Source of the DNA: an uncultured Bryobacterales bacterium
GTDB taxonomy: Bacteria; Acidobacteriota; Terriglobia; Bryobacterales; Bryobacteraceae
Direction of reading: 5' to 3'
DNA: 33,228 nucleotides
Assembly (NCBI GenBank): GCA_937959285.1
Contig: CALGAR010000077.1
Span: 1 to 33,228 of the forward strand
Shown here: one piece after another, positions 31,901 to 33,228 of the stretch
How the letters are laid out: every line of letters begins with the position of its first letter
Position numbering within the stretch: the first letter of the stretch is position 1
Notes under the pieces: model-generated
The model's database searches: none
What the model saw: only the letters and a program-made list of their open reading frames with translations
What the model was told of the DNA's origin: nothing
Position numbers and translations under genes: made by a program

Positions 31901-32506
31901 CATCTCAATGGACATTCCGTCGACGCTGACGTTCCAGTCATGCTGCTGGCCGCCGCCGACCTGGAGATCGTCCCAGGCTGACTCGCCATTGCCGCTTTTC
32001 ACCTGGGGCATCATCATCATGATCTGGAACGCATTCCGCATGCCGCCTCCGATGCCCGCAACGGCAAGGGGAAGATCGTTGACGAGCTTGTTCTCCATAA
32101 CGGTAGATACTTCTGTCGATTCCGTCTTGAGTGGAGGCACCTCGCCCGTTACATCGATCCGTTCCGATGTCTCGCCAACTTCGAGCCGCACGTCGACGCG
32201 CACATTGTCATTGCTGCTCAGTGTAATGGGGCCTCGCCGCCAGCTTTTGAAACCCGCGACGTTAACAGTTAGCTCGTAGGACCCGACGCGAAGGTTTGGC
32301 AAGACGTAGTTCCCGGTGTTCGATGCGATGGTTTCAGCCACCTCGCCGGTTGCGAGGTTTCTGGCTGTTACGGTGGCTCCTGCGACCATGGCCCCGGTCG
32401 CGTCGGAAACGATTCCCGTGATTGTGCCTGTGGTGGTCTGCCCTGCCAGCACGGAGCACAGCAGCACAAGCAGTACGGGTATTGCAAGGAAGCGATGGGG
32501 TGTCAT
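28952..32506 (-). CDS. Oar-like TonB-dependent outer-membrane receptor (third copy)
   Basis: The frame is open to 32575; ATG 32506 with AGGAG 6 bases upstream starts a signal peptide (MTPHRFLAIPVLLVLLCSVL, cut near LAGQT) and gives 1184 residues. The carboxypeptidase-regulatory-like domain (TGTITGIVSDATGAMVAGAT, YVLPNLRVGSYELTVNVAGF) leads into the plug (MENKLVNDLPLAVAGIGGGM, then FQIMMMMPQVKSG, IEEFRIDTATYKAEDSRASG, GNISITTKSGTNELHG) and a barrel ending VGLKLLF. The plug contains a Gly/Met-rich insertion (AGIGGGMRNAFQIMMMM) not present in the other two copies, and its TonB-type end of plug is R-A-S-G-G-N-I-S rather than G-G-A-V/G-G-L-V. Ligand unknown. Monocistronic, with a promoter at 32607-32635, a leader hairpin at 32522-32549 and a strong terminator hairpin. 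Confidence 0.93.
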   Translation of the reverse strand: MTPHRFLAIPVLLVLLCSVLAGQTTTGTITGIVSDATGAMVAGATVTARNLATGEVAETIASNTGNYVLPNLRVGSYELTVNVAGFKSWRRGPITLSSNDNVRVDVRLEVGETSERIDVTGEVPPLKTESTEVSTVMENKLVNDLPLAVAGIGGGMRNAFQIMMMMPQVKSGNGESAWDDLQVGGGQQHDWNVSVDGMSIEMGWRNHVGYMNRLTPALDAIEEFRIDTATYKAEDSRASGGNISITTKSGTNELHGSAFDFYQSQHLNANTWQNNKFGRPKPVFHRNDFGATIGGPIYLPKIYDGRNKSYFFFSYEGYRFPETSGVSELTIPLPEMRNGDFSKWVTPSGQLIPIYDPTTTRVENGVTVRNPFPGNVIPTSRISPLSAAINQYFPDPNAPGVVRNYRTPGTGPSKRIEDAFLTKLDHNFGTKNRLSFTYSQNGRWHENGYDRDPTNPDNFAGRLPYPLAGRIYYKGDQYYGKVARINDTHLFTPTLVNTLTLGFHRLTHPEHDVTAVPQGQNWGDRLGGSVKNNPYYNNAFPAVRFETDNYYGWESTKLWDEYHTVFGIDENINWVRGAHSFKFGYSGQLMMLNTDNRNRAAGDFFFHRLETARPGDNSGTSGSSYASFLLGAVHNGGFSVPFSQQLRFPYHAFFAQDDWKITPRLTANLGLRYEMNLSVTEKHDRFSYFDPTLPNPAANGYPGALRFLGKGPGREGRRNLHNTAAGWGPRAGLAYQLNDNTVIRAGAGIFYASVKVPGLQGASNGFANSPGWSSADQGITPAFYWDNGFPAWEAPPILDPGFNAGFSIPWWGADEIAKLPQNANWNLAVARVLPGNFVLDVTYTGSKGTHLASDRVNIMQIDPKYAYLGPLLNRPIDDPEVVAAGFRPPFENFKKLLGTQATLGQALRIFPQYTGVTTGGMMNHSGNSTYHAGIIKVTKRFSNGLTMLASYTWSKLLTDADSSEPWIAGVVGSGVGAGAAQNHYNRRPEKSYGVLDMPHMFKLTASYDLPFGQGKRFANQGIARHILGDWNISTFTFAQSGYPMGVIDTRYQNNLRGGTPRPHVLTHDWRAPTVGSEFDPDKDNFYNRDAFVARTNPALDPFGNAPRLVGKTRMFPTYRTNIAVSRNIRFTERIRGNLRLDIFDLWNQKTWNRPVSQDLANTQFGVITGASGNRNMQVGLKLLF

Positions 32507-32521
32507 ACGAATCTCCTGGAG

Positions 32522-32549
32522 GCTCTTCGCCGTTTTTCTGCTGAAGAGC
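32522..32549 (-). promoter_or_regulatory. Leader hairpin directly upstream of the receptor 3 ribosome binding site
   Basis: GCTCTTC and GAAGAGC (perfect 7-base arms, loop of 14 including a run of A on the transcript strand) lie in the roughly 95-base leader, 4 bases upstream of AGGAG (32513-32517). Its position suits control of translation or of mRNA stability. Confidence 0.4.
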
Positions 32550-32606
32550 GGCTGTTGTATTTCGAAAGATGACAACGCCTCCCCTTACACAGGGGGTATC
32601 GGCGGC

Positions 32607-32635
32607 ATAATATCCAAGACAATCCGCCGCGGCAA
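32607..32635 (-). promoter_or_regulatory. Sigma70-type promoter of the third Oar-like receptor
   Basis: Minus strand TTGCCG (32630-32635), a 17-base spacer and TATTAT (32607-32612). The -10 box differs by one base from consensus, the -35 box keeps TTG. The leader would be about 95 bases. Confidence 0.55.
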
Positions 32636-32675
32636 TACAATTTGACACTTAGTCTGCTTTGTGCAGTCGGTTGTC

Positions 32676-33206
32676 CTACGGAATTAACAGGTGGGCTGCC
32701 CGATGGAGAGTACAGCGCCCATTGAAGGCGTCGAATGAAGTTTGCCAGCTCACGGGCCTGTTCGGCTTCCGATTTTCCGAGGTGATCGGACTGAGATCGG
32801 TGAACTTCGATACCAAATCCTGATTGAAGAGATCGACCAGGCGGAAGATCTCTTCGCTCTCGGGCTGCGTCCGCGCATCGGGACGCCGCCAGTGTGGCGG
32901 CGAAGGCAGAGGAGAGCGTCTGCAATTCGTCGATGTTCCACTTGTCATACAGGAGGAGCTGGAGTGCTCCGTTCAGTTGGAACGGAGCAGCCACGTGTCG
33001 ATAACCCGGCTGAAGGCTCAATTAGGTGGCCGAACGGATTGTCCGCTGGCCAGAAACATCGGCACGAGGAGGGTCGCAACTAGGGGGTGGTAGAGGCCGG
33101 TGAACGTGCGACGAAGAACTGAGCGGCCGGGCCGAGGCTCTGACGTCTTCCGATAAACCCTAAAGCCTCCCGTGAAGGCGACTTCTGCGGCTTTCACGTC
33201 TACCAC
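32676..33206 (-). pseudogene. Possible decayed secreted-protein gene, unrecognised
   Basis: Three pieces in alternating minus-strand frames form a plausible order: RRTFTGLYHPLVATLLVPMF then LASGQ (hydrophobic, signal-like, stop at 33018), a middle piece in the second frame (PFQLNGALQLLLYDKW, NIDELQTLSSAFAATLAA) and a last one back in the first frame (ESEEIFRLVDLFNQDLVSKF). A -1/+1 pair of shifts near 33020 and 32890 would link them. I do not recognise a family, and the first piece could be chance. Confidence 0.3.
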
Positions 33207-33228
33207 CTCGCATCATCAGCAGCGTCCC

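Noticed and set aside
1..33228. CRISPR arrays, rRNA or tRNA genes, phage structural genes
   Set aside because: No regularly spaced repeats and no recognisable RNA-gene or phage sequences were seen by eye; tRNA scanning software was not available.

Overview
This 33.2 kb, GC-rich window looks like a chromosomal segment from an Acidobacteriota bacterium, possibly Bryobacteraceae/Solibacter-like. The evidence is three very large Oar-type TonB-dependent receptors (about 1150-1180 aa, each with a carboxypeptidase-regulatory-like N-terminal domain), a cytochrome-c/DUF1549/DUF1553 protein paired with a Tat-signal DUF1501 protein, and secreted or Tat-type hydrolases. The lineage is inferred from gene content only. 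I recognised no rRNA, tRNA, CRISPR array or phage structural gene.

Left part (1-7.9 kb): mostly a gene graveyard. It holds a decayed SDR-type NAD(P)-binding gene, a MarR regulator with a downstream DoxX membrane protein, a secreted HEAT-repeat-like protein, an mrr restriction-endonuclease remnant that keeps its N-terminal domain and C-terminal tail but has lost the nuclease core, a frameshifted lipoprotein, an intact IS256-family insertion sequence (30-bp inverted ends, 8-bp target duplication) and a polysaccharide-deacetylase gene with two frameshifts.

Middle part (7.9-18.9 kb): the first Oar-like receptor behind a strong sigma70-type promoter, a GNAT acetyltransferase divergent from a nitrilase/alpha-beta-hydrolase pair, and a three-gene operon of two DUF1538 membrane proteins plus a PII-like signalling protein. 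Then come the remains of a siderophore-receptor operon, a second DoxX protein, a DUF2306 membrane protein and an amidohydrolase that probably shares an operon with the second Oar-like receptor.

Right part (18.9-33.2 kb): the second Oar-like receptor is divergent from the cytochrome-c/DUF1549/DUF1553 and DUF1501 pair. Next is a compact nitric-oxide defence operon: a group I truncated hemoglobin, a 2Fe-2S/FAD/NAD reductase and an NsrR-type Rrf2 repressor. A near-perfect 11-1-11 NsrR-type operator abuts the hemoglobin start codon. Globin and reductase together look like a two-protein counterpart of flavohemoglobin. The third Oar-like receptor follows, with a hairpin in its leader just upstream of the ribosome binding site, and the window ends in a poorly readable decayed reading frame.

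The most interesting systems are the NsrR-controlled split flavohemoglobin operon (26.9-28.8 kb) and the PII-like/DUF1538 operon (14.1-15.9 kb), probably a membrane transporter under PII-type control whose substrate I cannot tell. All family calls were made by reading motifs; no searches were run.
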